From Hyphomonas sp. (lineage in GTDB: Bacteria; Pseudomonadota; Alphaproteobacteria; Caulobacterales; Hyphomonadaceae): a stretch of 64,000 nucleotides of DNA. Under the pieces are notes generated by a model, which was not told the origin of the DNA, made no database searches, and saw only the letters and a list, made by a program, of their open reading frames with translations. Each line of letters starts with the position of its first letter. Position 1 is the stretch's first letter. Below, piece after piece: positions 10,122 to 18,642 of the stretch. A program made the position numbers and the translations under genes. The stretch is taken from assembly GCA_013791775.1 (NCBI GenBank), contig VMTE01000051.1, forward strand, positions 1-64,000. The letters run 5' to 3'.

Positions 10122-11411
10122 TCAGTTCTTCATCGCTTCGAAGAACTCGTCGTTGGTCTTCGTCTGGCGCAGCTTGTCGATCAGGAAGTCGATGGCGTCC
10201 GAGGTGCCCATCGGGCCGAGGATGCGGCGCAGGATGTAGATCTTCGACAGCTGGTCCTGCGGCGTGATGAGTTCTTCTTTCCGCGTGCCGGACTTCATGA
10301 TGTCGAGCGCCGGGAAGGTGCGCTTGTCGGCAATCTTCCGGTCGAGGACGATCTCGGAGTTACCCGTGCCCTTGAATTCCTCGAAGATGACCTCGTCCAT
10401 ACGGCTGCCGGTATCGATCAGCGCGGTCGCCACAATGGTCAGCGAACCGCCATTCTCGACATTGCGCGCGGCGCCGAAGAACCGCTTCGGGCGTTGCAGG
10501 GCGTTGGCGTCCACACCGCCGGTCAGCACTTTGCCGGAGGAGGGGACCGTCGTGTTGTAGGCGCGCCCGAGACGGGTGATCGAGTCGAGCAGGATCACGA
10601 CATCGCGTTTGTGCTCAACCAGGCGCTTGGCCTTTTCGATCACCATTTCGGCGACCTGAACGTGGCGCGTCGCCGGCTCGTCGAAGGTCGAAGCGACGAC
10701 TTCGCCTTTCACCGTGCGGCGCATGTCGGTCACTTCTTCCGGGCGCTCGTCGATCAGCAGAACGATGAGATAGCACTCGGGATGGTTCTCTTCGATCGCC
10801 GCCGCGATGTTCTGCATGAGAACGGTTTTACCCGTGCGCGGCGGGGCGACGATCAGGGCGCGCTGGCCCTTGCCGATCGGGGCGACGATGTCGATGACCC
10901 GGCCGGAGCGATCCTTCTTGGTCGGATCCCGGCTTTCCATTTTCAGGCGGCGGTCCGGATACAGCGGCGTCAGGTTGTCGAAGTGAACCTTCTTGTTGGC
11001 CTTGTCCGGGTCTTCGAAATTGATCTGACTCACATCGGTCAGGGCGAAGTAGCGCTCCGAATCCTGGGGTGCAACAATCGGGCCTTCCACCGTATCGCCG
11101 GTGCGGATGTTCGCCTTCTTGAGCACTTCGGGGCTGACATAGATGTCGTCCGGGCCCGGCAGGTAGTTCGATTCCGGCGAGCGCAGGAAGCCGAAGCCAT
11201 CGACGAGAACCTCGAGCACACCCTGGCCCGTGATCTCGACTTCGCTGTCGGCCAGCTCCTTCAGGATCGCGAACAGCATATCCTGGGTTCGCATCGAGGA
11301 CGCATTCTCGACCTCAAGCTCCTCGGCATAGAGCAGAAGCTCTTCAGGGGATTTTGCTTTGAGTTCGCGCAGCGTGACGCTGGTAAGGTTGTCGAGCATC
11401 GAGGAAGCCAT
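10122..11411 (-). CDS. rho: Transcription termination factor Rho
   Basis: Hexameric RNA helicase that ends transcription at unstructured C-rich RNA. The N-terminal RNA-binding domain includes DGFGFLRS. The ATPase has PPRTGKT at residues 190-196 and the [11 protein letters not shown] segment. The 429 residues are normal for alphaproteobacterial Rho. The 138-base gap to hemJ on its upstream side holds the likely promoter. No internal insertion is visible. Confidence 0.98.
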   Translation of the reverse strand: MASSMLDNLTSVTLRELKAKSPEELLLYAEELEVENASSMRTQDMLFAILKELADSEVEITGQGVLEVLVDGFGFLRSPESNYLPGPDDIYVSPEVLKKANIRTGDTVEGPIVAPQDSERYFALTDVSQINFEDPDKANKKVHFDNLTPLYPDRRLKMESRDPTKKDRSGRVIDIVAPIGKGQRALIVAPPRTGKTVLMQNIAAAIEENHPECYLIVLLIDERPEEVTDMRRTVKGEVVASTFDEPATRHVQVAEMVIEKAKRLVEHKRDVVILLDSITRLGRAYNTTVPSSGKVLTGGVDANALQRPKRFFGAARNVENGGSLTIVATALIDTGSRMDEVIFEEFKGTGNSEIVLDRKIADKRTFPALDIMKSGTRKEELITPQDQLSKIYILRRILGPMGTSDAIDFLIDKLRQTKTNDEFFEAMKN

Positions 11412-11549
11412 TCGGAGCGGTCCGGGTTTTGGATCTAGCTAAGGGGGGTGCCGGTCAGGAAAAAGTGGGCGCCACGAGGACTGGGCGCACCGGCATGCGC
11501 CTCTCATCGCCAATTTGTCCCGAAACGTCAAGCCGGAAAGGACTGCCGG

Positions 11550-11993
11550 TCAGGTCGGGCGGACAATCACCAGGATCACCGCCCCGATCATCAGCAGGAA
11601 CGGCACTTCGTTCAACAGGCGCAACGTCCGGGCTTGAACGGTGCCGGTGACCGCATCGACCCGCTTTCCAAGCCCGATGAAATAGCCATGCAGCCCGCTG
11701 AGTCCGAGCACCAGCACCAGTTTGGCGTGCATCCACCCTTCCAGGTACATCCGGCCACCGCGCGCATAGTCCAGGTACAGCATCAGAAGGCCGAGAACCC
11801 AGACGAGTACGAGGCTTGGATTCAGGATGATCCGCCTCAACCGGTTGGACGCGTCCTTCATGGTTTCAAACAATGGCTCGCCCGGCCGACTGGAAAGCTG
11901 GTGGATCTTGTAGCGCGGATAGATCAGCAGTCCGGCCATCAGGGCGATCACGAACACGACGTGCGCCGACTTCACCCAAAGATAAATGTCCAT
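11550..11993 (-). CDS. hemJ: Protoporphyrinogen oxidase HemJ
   Basis: Membrane haem-synthesis enzyme of the UPF0093/HemJ family, which oxidises protoporphyrinogen IX to protoporphyrin IX. The 147 residues form about four transmembrane helices. Two residues conserved in the family are present: His11 in the first helix (KSAHVVFVIALMAG) and Lys91 in GWMHAKLVLV. The gene is 9 bases downstream of hemH and beyond it hemE, so the last three haem enzymes are together and most likely form one transcript. The context makes the assignment firm. Confidence 0.93.
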   Translation of the reverse strand: MDIYLWVKSAHVVFVIALMAGLLIYPRYKIHQLSSRPGEPLFETMKDASNRLRRIILNPSLVLVWVLGLLMLYLDYARGGRMYLEGWMHAKLVLVLGLSGLHGYFIGLGKRVDAVTGTVQARTLRLLNEVPFLLMIGAVILVIVRPT

Positions 11994-12002
11994 CCCGGCC
12001 CC

Positions 12003-13076
12003 TCAGACGGTTGTTTCGTTGACGCGTTCACCCGCCTTCTGGGGACGGACGGCATGCGGACAGCCTGACCATTCCGAAGGACAAAGCCGGCCACCGGCGC
12101 AGGACCGCAAGGTGCCCTTCATGCCGAGCGCCGCAAGGGTTTCCTGGGCCAACGTCTGGATAAAATCCTTATGCGTGCCCAGCGCTTCCACCCGCGTGTA
12201 GCTCGCCGCACCGTGCGATGTGGCCAGCAGGCGGTATTCCTCACCCAGTTCGACCAGCGTTTCGATATGCTCGGACACGAATGCGATCGGCGCAATCAGG
12301 ATGTGCTTGCCCTCACGCGCGGCGCGTTCGACTTGCGCATCCGTAGCTGGTCCGATCCATTTCAGCGGTCCGACCCGCGACTGGTAGCAGCCGATCACCT
12401 CCCAACCGGCCGGCACACGTCCGGCGATCATTTCGGCGAGGGCCTCACACTGCCATTGGTAGGGATCGCCGCCGCGGACAACCTGCTCCGGCAGACCATG
12501 CGCGGACAGCAGCAACGTCACCTGATCGGGCGCGCCGGCCTTGCGGTGGGCATCGAGGATGCGGTCAACATGGGCAGCCACGAAGTTTTCGTCGAAGGGA
12601 TAGCAGCACACGGTGCGGGTCGGGCCGGGATAGGCCTTTCGCCAAGCCTCCAGCGAAGACCCCGTCGTGGTGGTCGAGAACTGCGGATAGAGCGGCAGGA
12701 GGATGACCTCATCGGCCTTCCAGCGTTTCACGTCGGCGGCCGCTTCTTCCGTGAACGGGTGCCAGTAGCGCATCGCGATGAAGCACTTGACCTCGTCGCC
12801 GGGCAGCGATGCCGCGAGACTGGCCTCCAGCGCGCTGGCCTGCGCCTCGGTTTCACGGAGCAGGGGAGACCCGCCGCCCGCGTCCATCATCGCATAGTTC
12901 TTCTTCACCGCCGGCGCCCGGGTCCGGGAAATCAGCCGCGCCAGGAACCAGCGCACCGGCAAGGGGGCCCGGATGATGGCCGCATCGCGGAACAGGTTCT
13001 GCAGGAAAGGCTGCACCGAAGCCGGTTTGTCCGGTCCGCCGAGATTGAACAGTACGACGGCAATTCTTCGGCCCAT
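12003..13076 (-). CDS. hemH: Ferrochelatase
   Basis: Inserts ferrous iron into protoporphyrin IX, the last step of haem b synthesis. The N-terminus VVLFNLGGPD and the active-site strand LLLSAHGLPE are typical. At 357 residues it has a C-terminal tail with Cys326, Cys332 and Cys339 (C-x5-C-x6-C, in RSCAGGRLCP and SGCPHA). Some ferrochelatases, including the Caulobacter enzyme, carry a 2Fe-2S cluster held partly by C-terminal cysteines, and this tail is a good candidate for the same. It lies 8 bases downstream of hemE. Confidence 0.97.
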   Translation of the reverse strand: MGRRIAVVLFNLGGPDKPASVQPFLQNLFRDAAIIRAPLPVRWFLARLISRTRAPAVKKNYAMMDAGGGSPLLRETEAQASALEASLAASLPGDEVKCFIAMRYWHPFTEEAAADVKRWKADEVILLPLYPQFSTTTTGSSLEAWRKAYPGPTRTVCCYPFDENFVAAHVDRILDAHRKAGAPDQVTLLLSAHGLPEQVVRGGDPYQWQCEALAEMIAGRVPAGWEVIGCYQSRVGPLKWIGPATDAQVERAAREGKHILIAPIAFVSEHIETLVELGEEYRLLATSHGAASYTRVEALGTHKDFIQTLAQETLAALGMKGTLRSCAGGRLCPSEWSGCPHAVRPQKAGERVNETTV

Positions 13077-13084
13077 GGGGGAAG

Positions 13085-14122
13085 TTATCCTTTTCGAACC
13101 CGGTCGAGGACGCGCTCGACATGCGCGATCGGCGTTTCGGGCCTGACCCCGTGACCGAGATTGAAGATATGGGGCCGGTGCCGGTAGGCGTCCAGAAGTT
13201 GATCCACCCGTGCGTCAAGACGCCGGCCGCCTTCGATCAGCAGAAGCGGATCCAGGTGGCCCTGGACCGGGAAATTCGCAGGCAGTTCGCGGTTGATGAA
13301 TTTCGGGGATGCGGCCGTATCGAGGCCCACGGCGGTCACACCGGTGGCTGCCACATAGTCCGGCACCATGACGCCGGCGCCGCGCGGAAATCCGATGATC
13401 GGTACGGTGACCCCCAGGCTGCGCAAACGGTCCACCAGCTTCCGGGTCGGGGCGATGATCACTTCCTCGAAAATATTGTCGGGCAGGCCTTCGGCCCAGC
13501 TGTCGAACAGCATCAGGGCGTCGGCCCCGGCTTCGACCTGGCGGGCAAGGTAATGGGCTGTGGCTTCCCCGACGAGGTCCATTGCTTCGGCGAGTTCGTC
13601 CGGCCGGCCGTGCGCCCAACGCAAGGCCGCCGACTTGTCCGTCTTCCCTCGCCCCTCGACGGCATACAGCGTCACCGTCCACGGCGAGCCGGCGAACCCC
13701 ATCAGGGTAGTTTCAGGCGGCAAGGCAGATTTCACCCGCGCCACGGTTTCATAGACCGGCGACAATTTGTCAGCTGCGGCTTCCGGCTTGATCCGTCTGA
13801 GATCCGCCGGCGCGGAGATTTCCTCCACCAGCGGGCCTTCACCTTTCTCGAACCGGACGCCTAGCCCCATCGCATCGAGGATCAGCAGAATGTCGGCGAA
13901 CAGGATCGCCGCATCCATCCCGTACCGGCGTACCGGCTGCAGTGTGGCTTCCGCAGCGAGGGACGGCGTGTAGCAGAAATCCAGAAAGTCGCGCGCCTGC
14001 GCCCGGGTTTCGAGATATTCCGGCAGGTGCCGGCCGGCTTGCCGCATCATCCAGACCGGAGGTGTTGCCTCGACCTGACCCGCCAGCACGTTCAGTATTT
14101 TTTTCCTGCCGGTTGCCGCCAT
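13085..14122 (-). CDS. hemE: Uroporphyrinogen decarboxylase
   Basis: Decarboxylates uroporphyrinogen III to coproporphyrinogen III. The signature PPVWMMRQAGRHLPEY near residues 18-33 holds the substrate-binding arginines, and GFAGSPWTV follows. The 345-residue length is normal. It is the first gene left of the predicted origin and is transcribed away from it. In Caulobacter hemE also borders the origin, and CtrA represses its promoter there; a perfect CtrA box lies 174 bases upstream of this start. Confidence 0.98.
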   Translation of the reverse strand: MAATGRKKILNVLAGQVEATPPVWMMRQAGRHLPEYLETRAQARDFLDFCYTPSLAAEATLQPVRRYGMDAAILFADILLILDAMGLGVRFEKGEGPLVEEISAPADLRRIKPEAAADKLSPVYETVARVKSALPPETTLMGFAGSPWTVTLYAVEGRGKTDKSAALRWAHGRPDELAEAMDLVGEATAHYLARQVEAGADALMLFDSWAEGLPDNIFEEVIIAPTRKLVDRLRSLGVTVPIIGFPRGAGVMVPDYVAATGVTAVGLDTAASPKFINRELPANFPVQGHLDPLLLIEGGRRLDARVDQLLDAYRHRPHIFNLGHGVRPETPIAHVERVLDRVRKG

Positions 14123-14230
14123 GCCCAGACCCCTTTTCAGTCCAATTCAAACCAGCCCGTCAGGGCGCTTATCATTATGATGCTGCGAATTGCTGGGAGA
14201 ACGCAGTTTCAACGGCTTTGTCCACCAAAA

Positions 14231-14247
14231 TCCACAAGCGAGTCACA
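14231..14247 (+). repeat. Composite origin repeat, copy 1
   Basis: TCCACAAGCGAGTCACA joins the 3' core of a DnaA-type box (TCCACA) to a GANTC methylation site four bases later. It is repeated with one mismatch exactly 180 bases downstream. Confidence 0.7.
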
Positions 14248-14424
14248 GTCTCCACTCGCCTGCCGGGCGAGAAGATTCTTCACGACTCTCAGAGATTAAC
14301 GGGGGGTTAACAGCCCCCTTGGAATCACAGCGCGGAACAAGACGCGATCATCGGGAGTCGATTCCGCCCAACTGTGGAAAGCATGTGAGTCCCTGTGCAG
14401 TCGGGGGCTTTCCACAGGCGAGTC
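14240..14424. other. Cluster of eight GANTC (CcrM) sites
   Basis: GANTC occurs at 14240, 14274, 14284, 14322, 14355, 14360, 14387 and 14420, eight times in 185 bases, against fewer than one expected by chance. Four belong to a longer GANTCACA octamer (14240, 14322 and 14420 on the plus strand; 14384-14391 on the minus strand). GANTC is the target of the cell-cycle methylase CcrM in Caulobacter-type bacteria. Confidence 0.85.
14296..14310. promoter_or_regulatory. CtrA box in the predicted origin
   Basis: TTAA-CGGGGGG-TTAA is an exact TTAA-N7-TTAA full site for the response regulator CtrA. In Caulobacter CtrA binds such sites in the origin, blocks initiation in swarmer cells and represses hemE. 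Location and match together make this the best-supported CtrA site in the window. Confidence 0.8.
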
Positions 14425-14427
14425 ACA
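14411..14427 (+). repeat. Composite origin repeat, copy 2
   Basis: TCCACAGGCGAGTCACA matches copy 1 at 14231 in 16 of 17 bases, in direct orientation. Its 5' part is the DnaA-like CTTTCCACA at 14408-14416, so the box and the GANTC site are fused as in copy 1. Confidence 0.7.
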
Positions 14428-14467
14428 ACCCTTGTGCAAATCGAGAAGCCCCGGCAAGAGAAACGCC

Positions 14468-15310
14468 ATGACCCGGCCGATGCGACCCGCCATCTATTTC
14501 AACGTCCACCTCGTCTCCGACTCGACGGGGGAAACGCTGAACGCTGTGCAGCGCGCAGCCTGTGCCCAGTTCGAAAATATCCAGCCGCTGGAGCATAATT
14601 ACTACCTGGTGCGCTCCGAGCGCCAGCTCGAACGCGTCACGCGCGAAATCGAGGCCGCGCCCGGCGTCGTCTGGTACACGATCTCGGACAGCGCCTTGCG
14701 CGCGCGGCTGGAAGCCTTCTGCCGTGAACGGAGCATTCCGACTCTGCCGGTGCTCGATCCGTCGATCGCCATGCTCAGCCGCCATCTTGGCGTCTCGGCC
14801 AACAACCGCGTCGCCGGCCAGCACGCCATGGACGAGGACTACTTCGAGCGGATGGAAGCCATCAACTTCACACTGGCCCATGATGACGGCCAGAATGTCG
14901 ACAGTCTGATCGGCGCCGATGTCATCCTGCTGGGGGTCAGCCGGACGTCGAAGACACCGACGTGTGTGTACCTCGCCAACCGCAAGGTCCGCGCCGGCAA
15001 CATTCCGCTGGTGCCCGGCGTGGCGCTGCCGGATTTCCTCGAAGCGATGGGCGACAAGGGACCGCTCGTCGTCGGGCTCAAGATCTCGGCCGAGCGCCTC
15101 GTGCAGATCCGCCGGCAGCGGCTCATCTCGCTCAACCAGGAAGATGCCGGCGACTATGCGGACGAAGAAGCTGTGCGCGATGAAATCACCCAGGCGAACC
15201 GCCTGTTCCAGCGCAACCAGTGGAAGACCATTGATGTCTCCCGCCGGTCTGTCGAGGAAACCGCCGCCGGTATCCTCAACCTGCTGATCGAACGCCGGGG
15301 CTTCGCGTGA
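14468..15310 (+). CDS. ppsR: Pyruvate, phosphate dikinase / PEP synthase regulatory protein (DUF299)
   Basis: Bifunctional kinase and pyrophosphorylase of the DUF299 family that switches PEP-forming dikinases off and on by threonine phosphorylation. The N-terminus FNVHLVSDSTGETLNAV and the P-loop-like GVSRTSKT at residues 156-163 are diagnostic. I chose the ATG at 14468 (280 residues); an in-frame GTG at 14432 would place extra residues inside origin sequence and lacks family support. It is the first gene right of the origin, as in Caulobacter, and overlaps maf by four bases. Confidence 0.95.
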   Translation: MTRPMRPAIYFNVHLVSDSTGETLNAVQRAACAQFENIQPLEHNYYLVRSERQLERVTREIEAAPGVVWYTISDSALRARLEAFCRERSIPTLPVLDPSIAMLSRHLGVSANNRVAGQHAMDEDYFERMEAINFTLAHDDGQNVDSLIGADVILLGVSRTSKTPTCVYLANRKVRAGNIPLVPGVALPDFLEAMGDKGPLVVGLKISAERLVQIRRQRLISLNQEDAGDYADEEAVRDEITQANRLFQRNQWKTIDVSRRSVEETAAGILNLLIERRGFA

Positions 15311-15903
15311 TTCCCGGCGTCATCCTGGCTTCCGGCAGCGCCAGCCGGCGCGCGGTACTCGCGGCCGCCGGTGTTGTTGCCGAATCCGTGGCGCCGAACG
15401 TCGATGAAGACGCCTTCCGCGCCGCCATGCGCGCGGACGCTGTGCCTGTACGCGATCAGGCGATGCGGCTCGCCGAAATGAAAGCCATCCGGGTTTCGCA
15501 GGCGCGCGCTGGTCTCGTGATCGGCGGCGACCAGATGCTGGCGCTCGGTGACGAAGCCTTCGACAAGCCGCGCGACCTCGCCGAAGCGAAAAACCATCTC
15601 CGCCGCCTCTCCGGAAAGAGCCACACGCTCGAAACCGCCATTGTCATCTGCGAGGGCGGCCTGCCAGTCTGGCGCCATCTCAGCCGGCCGAAACTGACCA
15701 TGCGGATCCTGTCGCCCGGATTCATCGACACCTATGCCGAAGCGTGCGGCGACACACTCCTGTCCACGGTCGGTGCTTACCAGCTCGAAGGCCTTGGCGC
15801 GCAGCTCTTTTCGCGCATAGAAGGAGACTATTTCTCGATACTCGGACTGCCCCTGCTGCCGCTGCTCGATTATCTCCGTATCCGGAAGGTGCTCGCACAA
15901 TGA
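15307..15903 (+). CDS. maf: Maf-type nucleotide pyrophosphatase
   Basis: Hydrolyses non-canonical or modified nucleoside triphosphates to monophosphates. The N-terminal loop LASGSASRRAVLAAAG and the central VIGGDQM segment are typical of the Maf fold, and 198 residues is normal. It starts with GTG overlapping the ppsR stop (GTGA) and ends overlapping aroE (ATGA). Which Maf subfamily and substrate cannot be decided from the sequence by eye. Confidence 0.94.
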   Translation: MIPGVILASGSASRRAVLAAAGVVAESVAPNVDEDAFRAAMRADAVPVRDQAMRLAEMKAIRVSQARAGLVIGGDQMLALGDEAFDKPRDLAEAKNHLRRLSGKSHTLETAIVICEGGLPVWRHLSRPKLTMRILSPGFIDTYAEACGDTLLSTVGAYQLEGLGAQLFSRIEGDYFSILGLPLLPLLDYLRIRKVLAQ

Positions 15904-16715
15904 GACGGCTCCTCGGTGTCATCGGCGATCCCGTCGCCCATTCGCTTTCGCCGTACATCCACAATCACTGGCTGCGCGAAAACGAGATTGATGCGGTCTA
16001 CGCCGCGCTCGAAGTGAAGTCCGGCGAGCTCGCTGCGGCGCTCACCTCGCTGCTCAACCACGGCGCCGCCGGTCTCAACGTCACACTGCCGCACAAGGAA
16101 GACGCGCTCAGACTCGCATCCAGCGTCGGTGATACGGCGCGCCGCATCGGCGCCGCCAATACGCTGGTGCGCACTCCGGCCGGCGAATGGCGCGCCGAGA
16201 ATACCGATGCCCCCGGCTTCGCCCTCACGCTGGACTATGGCGACATCGCCGTGGAGGGGCGGGACGTCTTCCTGCTCGGGGCAGGGGGGGCGGCCCGGGC
16301 GGTCGCAGATGTGCTCACCCGGCGCGGCGCCCGCCTGACCCTCTGTAACCGGACGATTGCCCGCGCCGAAGCCCTGGCACTGGATCTCGCTCCGGCGGCC
16401 CGCATCCTGTCGCTTGATGAGGGATTGAAACAGCTGCCGAAAGCTGCGGTCGTGATCAACACGCTGAGCCTCGGGCATGCCGGAGGTGTTCTCGAGCTGC
16501 CCGCCTCGGCGGGCGGGATCTTCTATGACATCAGTTACGGCAAGGGCGCTGCCGCCAGTCTCGCCGAAGCCAGCCGCAAGGGCTGGCGCACGCTCGACGG
16601 GCTCGGCATGCTGGTCGCCCAGGCTGCGCTGAGTTTCGAACTCTGGTTCGGCATCACGCCGGACCTTGCCGCCGCGCATGCCCGGGCCCGCACCTTGCTG
16701 GAGGCCGTCCAATGA
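15900..16715 (+). CDS. aroE: Shikimate dehydrogenase
   Basis: NADPH-dependent reduction of 3-dehydroshikimate in aromatic amino-acid synthesis. The shikimate-binding SLSPYIHN, the NVTLPHKED segment with its catalytic Lys, and the dinucleotide-binding [11 protein letters not shown] are present. The frame is open upstream to 15744, but the ATG at 15900 gives [12 protein letters not shown], the family N-terminus, and 271 residues. The start overlaps the maf stop and the stop overlaps the coaE start, both as ATGA. Confidence 0.97.
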   Translation: MRRLLGVIGDPVAHSLSPYIHNHWLRENEIDAVYAALEVKSGELAAALTSLLNHGAAGLNVTLPHKEDALRLASSVGDTARRIGAANTLVRTPAGEWRAENTDAPGFALTLDYGDIAVEGRDVFLLGAGGAARAVADVLTRRGARLTLCNRTIARAEALALDLAPAARILSLDEGLKQLPKAAVVINTLSLGHAGGVLELPASAGGIFYDISYGKGAAASLAEASRKGWRTLDGLGMLVAQAALSFELWFGITPDLAAAHARARTLLEAVQ

Positions 16716-17320
16716 TCATCCTGGGACTGACAGGTTCGATCGGCATGGGAAAATCGGCCACGGCAAACCTGTTCCGCGAAGAGGGTGTGCCGGTCTACGA
16801 TGCCGACGCGGCGGTCCACGCGCTCTATGCCGAAGGCGGAGCGGCGGTCGCGCCCATTGAGGCGGCGTTTCCAGGCGTCGTCGATGGCGGCGCGGTGGAC
16901 CGTAGTAAGCTGCGCACCCGCGTGCTGGACAATCCGGACGCAATGAAACGGCTCGAAGGCATCGTTCATCCACTCGCCGGGGCCGCACAGGCCGCGTTTC
17001 GCCAGCAGGTCCACGGCGAAGGCGCGCCGTTCTCTGTGCTCGATATTCCGCTCCTGTTCGAAACCGGCGGTGATCGGCACTGCGACTATACCTTGGTCGT
17101 CACCGCACCTGCCGCCGTCCAGCGCGAGCGTGTGCTGGCGCGTCCGGGTGTGACGCCGGAAACCTTCGAGGCGATCCTCGCCCGCCAGATGCCGGACGCT
17201 GACAAGCGCGCCCGGGCCGACTTCATCCTCTCCACCGCCCACGGCTTCGACTTTGCCCGCGACCAGGTTCGCGCCATAGGTGCCCTGATGATTCGCGTCG
17301 CTGGAGACCGCAACGGATGA
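16712..17320 (+). CDS. coaE: Dephospho-CoA kinase
   Basis: Last step of coenzyme A synthesis, phosphorylation of dephospho-CoA. The P-loop is [13 protein letters not shown] near residues 5-17, followed by [10 protein letters not shown] and the substrate segment [10 protein letters not shown]. The 202 residues are the usual size. It overlaps aroE upstream and dnaQ downstream by four bases each, so it is in the middle of a tightly coupled five-gene chain. Confidence 0.97.
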   Translation: MIILGLTGSIGMGKSATANLFREEGVPVYDADAAVHALYAEGGAAVAPIEAAFPGVVDGGAVDRSKLRTRVLDNPDAMKRLEGIVHPLAGAAQAAFRQQVHGEGAPFSVLDIPLLFETGGDRHCDYTLVVTAPAAVQRERVLARPGVTPETFEAILARQMPDADKRARADFILSTAHGFDFARDQVRAIGALMIRVAGDRNG

Positions 17321-18018
17321 CCGCAAAGATCCGCGAAATCGCTTTCGATACCGAGACAACCGGGCTCGATCCCGCGCAGGGCGAACGCGTCATCGAGATG
17401 GGCGCTGTCGAGCTGATGAACCACATCCCGACCGGGCGCACGTTTCATTGCCGCATCAATCCGGGCAAGCCGGTTTCCGAAGCCACCATCCGGATCACCG
17501 GTATCACCGACGCCGACCTCAAGGATTGTCCGCCGTTCGGGCATCCGGATGTCGTCGATGCTTTCCTGAGTTTTGTCGGTGACGCGACCATCGTGGCCCA
17601 CAATGCGGCCTTCGATCGGGGGTTCCTGAATGCCGAACTGGCCCTGTGCGGGCGCGCGCCCATCCCGGAAAGCCGCTGGATCGATACCGTGGCCATGGCC
17701 CGCAAGCGGTTTCCCGGCGCGCCGGCCAACCTCGACGCGCTGTGCAAGCGGTTCGACATTTCGCTGGAAAGCCGAACCTTCCACGGCGCACTGCTCGATA
17801 GCCAGCTGCTGGCCGGCGTCTATCTGGAACTGCTGGGTGGGCGCGCCCGGGCCTTCAGTTTCGAAGGTGCCAACGGCCTGGAGAATGGCGCCGTCCGGCC
17901 GCCCGCGCTGCAGCGCCCGCAGCCGATTGCCAGCCAGGCGACGGCCGAAGAACTGGCCGCGCACGAAAAGCTCATCGAAAAGCTTGGCGCCGGCGCGATC
18001 TGGAAAACCGTAAACTAG
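17317..18018 (+). CDS. dnaQ: DNA polymerase III epsilon subunit (3'-5' exonuclease)
   Basis: Proofreading exonuclease of the replicative polymerase. The three exonuclease motifs are visible: [10 protein letters not shown] near residue 9, [10 protein letters not shown] in the middle, and [14 protein letters not shown]. The C-terminal part after about residue 190 is the flexible tail that binds the alpha subunit. The 233 residues are normal. Its TAG stop shares the palindrome CTAG with the stop of convergent secB. Confidence 0.97.
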   Translation: MTAKIREIAFDTETTGLDPAQGERVIEMGAVELMNHIPTGRTFHCRINPGKPVSEATIRITGITDADLKDCPPFGHPDVVDAFLSFVGDATIVAHNAAFDRGFLNAELALCGRAPIPESRWIDTVAMARKRFPGAPANLDALCKRFDISLESRTFHGALLDSQLLAGVYLELLGGRARAFSFEGANGLENGAVRPPALQRPQPIASQATAEELAAHEKLIEKLGAGAIWKTVN

Positions 18019-18506
18019 GCGGGCGGTGTTCCGGCGCGTTCAGCCGCCTTGCGGTACTGCGCCTGGTAGAGCTGCACGAAATCGACCGGGTCGATCAGCA
18101 GGGGCGGGAAGCCGCCCTCGCGGGTGATCTCGGCAATGATCCGCCGCGCGAACGGAAACAAAAGGCGCGGGCACTCGATCAGCAGCATCGGCTCGATCTG
18201 CTTTTCGGTCACGTTCGACAGCTGGAACAGGCCGGCATAGTCGAGTTCGGTGATGAACAGCGTCGTTTCGCCGGCAACCGCCTTGGCGGACAGTTTCAGC
18301 GAGACCTCGAAAATTCCATTGCCATCGGTATGCGGCGCCGCGCCGACGTCGATCCCCAGGTCGATGTTCGGCTGGGTCTGAACCGGTGGGTGGCCCGGAT
18401 TTTCGAATGACAGATCTTTCACATACTGGCCAAGTACACGCAGCGAAGGCGCAACAGGCGCCTTGTCGTCAGGCGTGGGGTTTGCGGGCGCGCTGGTATC
18501 TGTCAT
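18015..18506 (-). CDS. secB: Protein-export chaperone SecB
   Basis: Tetrameric cytoplasmic chaperone that keeps pre-proteins unfolded and hands them to SecA. The core starts with VLGQYVKDLSFENPG, and LFPFARRIIAEITREGGFPPLLIDPVDF is the conserved C-terminal half. I chose the ATG at 18506 (MTDTSAPAN, 163 residues); the longer open frame to 18671 is unlike SecB. It is transcribed toward dnaQ, and the two stop codons overlap. Confidence 0.97.
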   Translation of the reverse strand: MTDTSAPANPTPDDKAPVAPSLRVLGQYVKDLSFENPGHPPVQTQPNIDLGIDVGAAPHTDGNGIFEVSLKLSAKAVAGETTLFITELDYAGLFQLSNVTEKQIEPMLLIECPRLLFPFARRIIAEITREGGFPPLLIDPVDFVQLYQAQYRKAAERAGTPPA

Positions 18507-18642
18507 TATCAATCCTCTACATTCTCGCGCCCCGCGCCTAACATGCGCCCCTTGGCCGCGCAACGCAAAGGCTGGCACCCTTGCAACGGCTGCACTATCT
18601 ACCCGGTACACCTGTGGAATATTTAAGGATCCCGTCTTCGCA

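Larger units (their letters stand above)
14123..14467. other. oriC: Predicted chromosomal replication origin (oriC)
   Basis: Non-coding gap of 345 bases between divergent hemE and ppsR, the place of the Caulobacter origin. It holds a more AT-rich stretch around 14168-14232, a perfect CtrA box at 14296-14310, and eight GANTC sites at 14240-14424. It also has several DnaA-box-like 9-mers: AAATCCACA at 14228 (plus), CTTTCCACA at 14408 (plus) and at 14373-14381 (minus), and ATTTGCACA at 14433-14441 (minus). None matches TTATCCACA fully; the best have 7 of 9. Origin function is inferred from gene order, transcription polarity and these sites. Confidence 0.85.

Noticed and set aside
14207-14219. 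IHF-like site in the origin gap
   Set aside because: Two mismatches to an already loose consensus; too weak to annotate.
14123-14467. dnaA next to the origin
   Set aside because: No dnaA gene is present in the window, so the origin call rests on other evidence; dnaA need not be adjacent.
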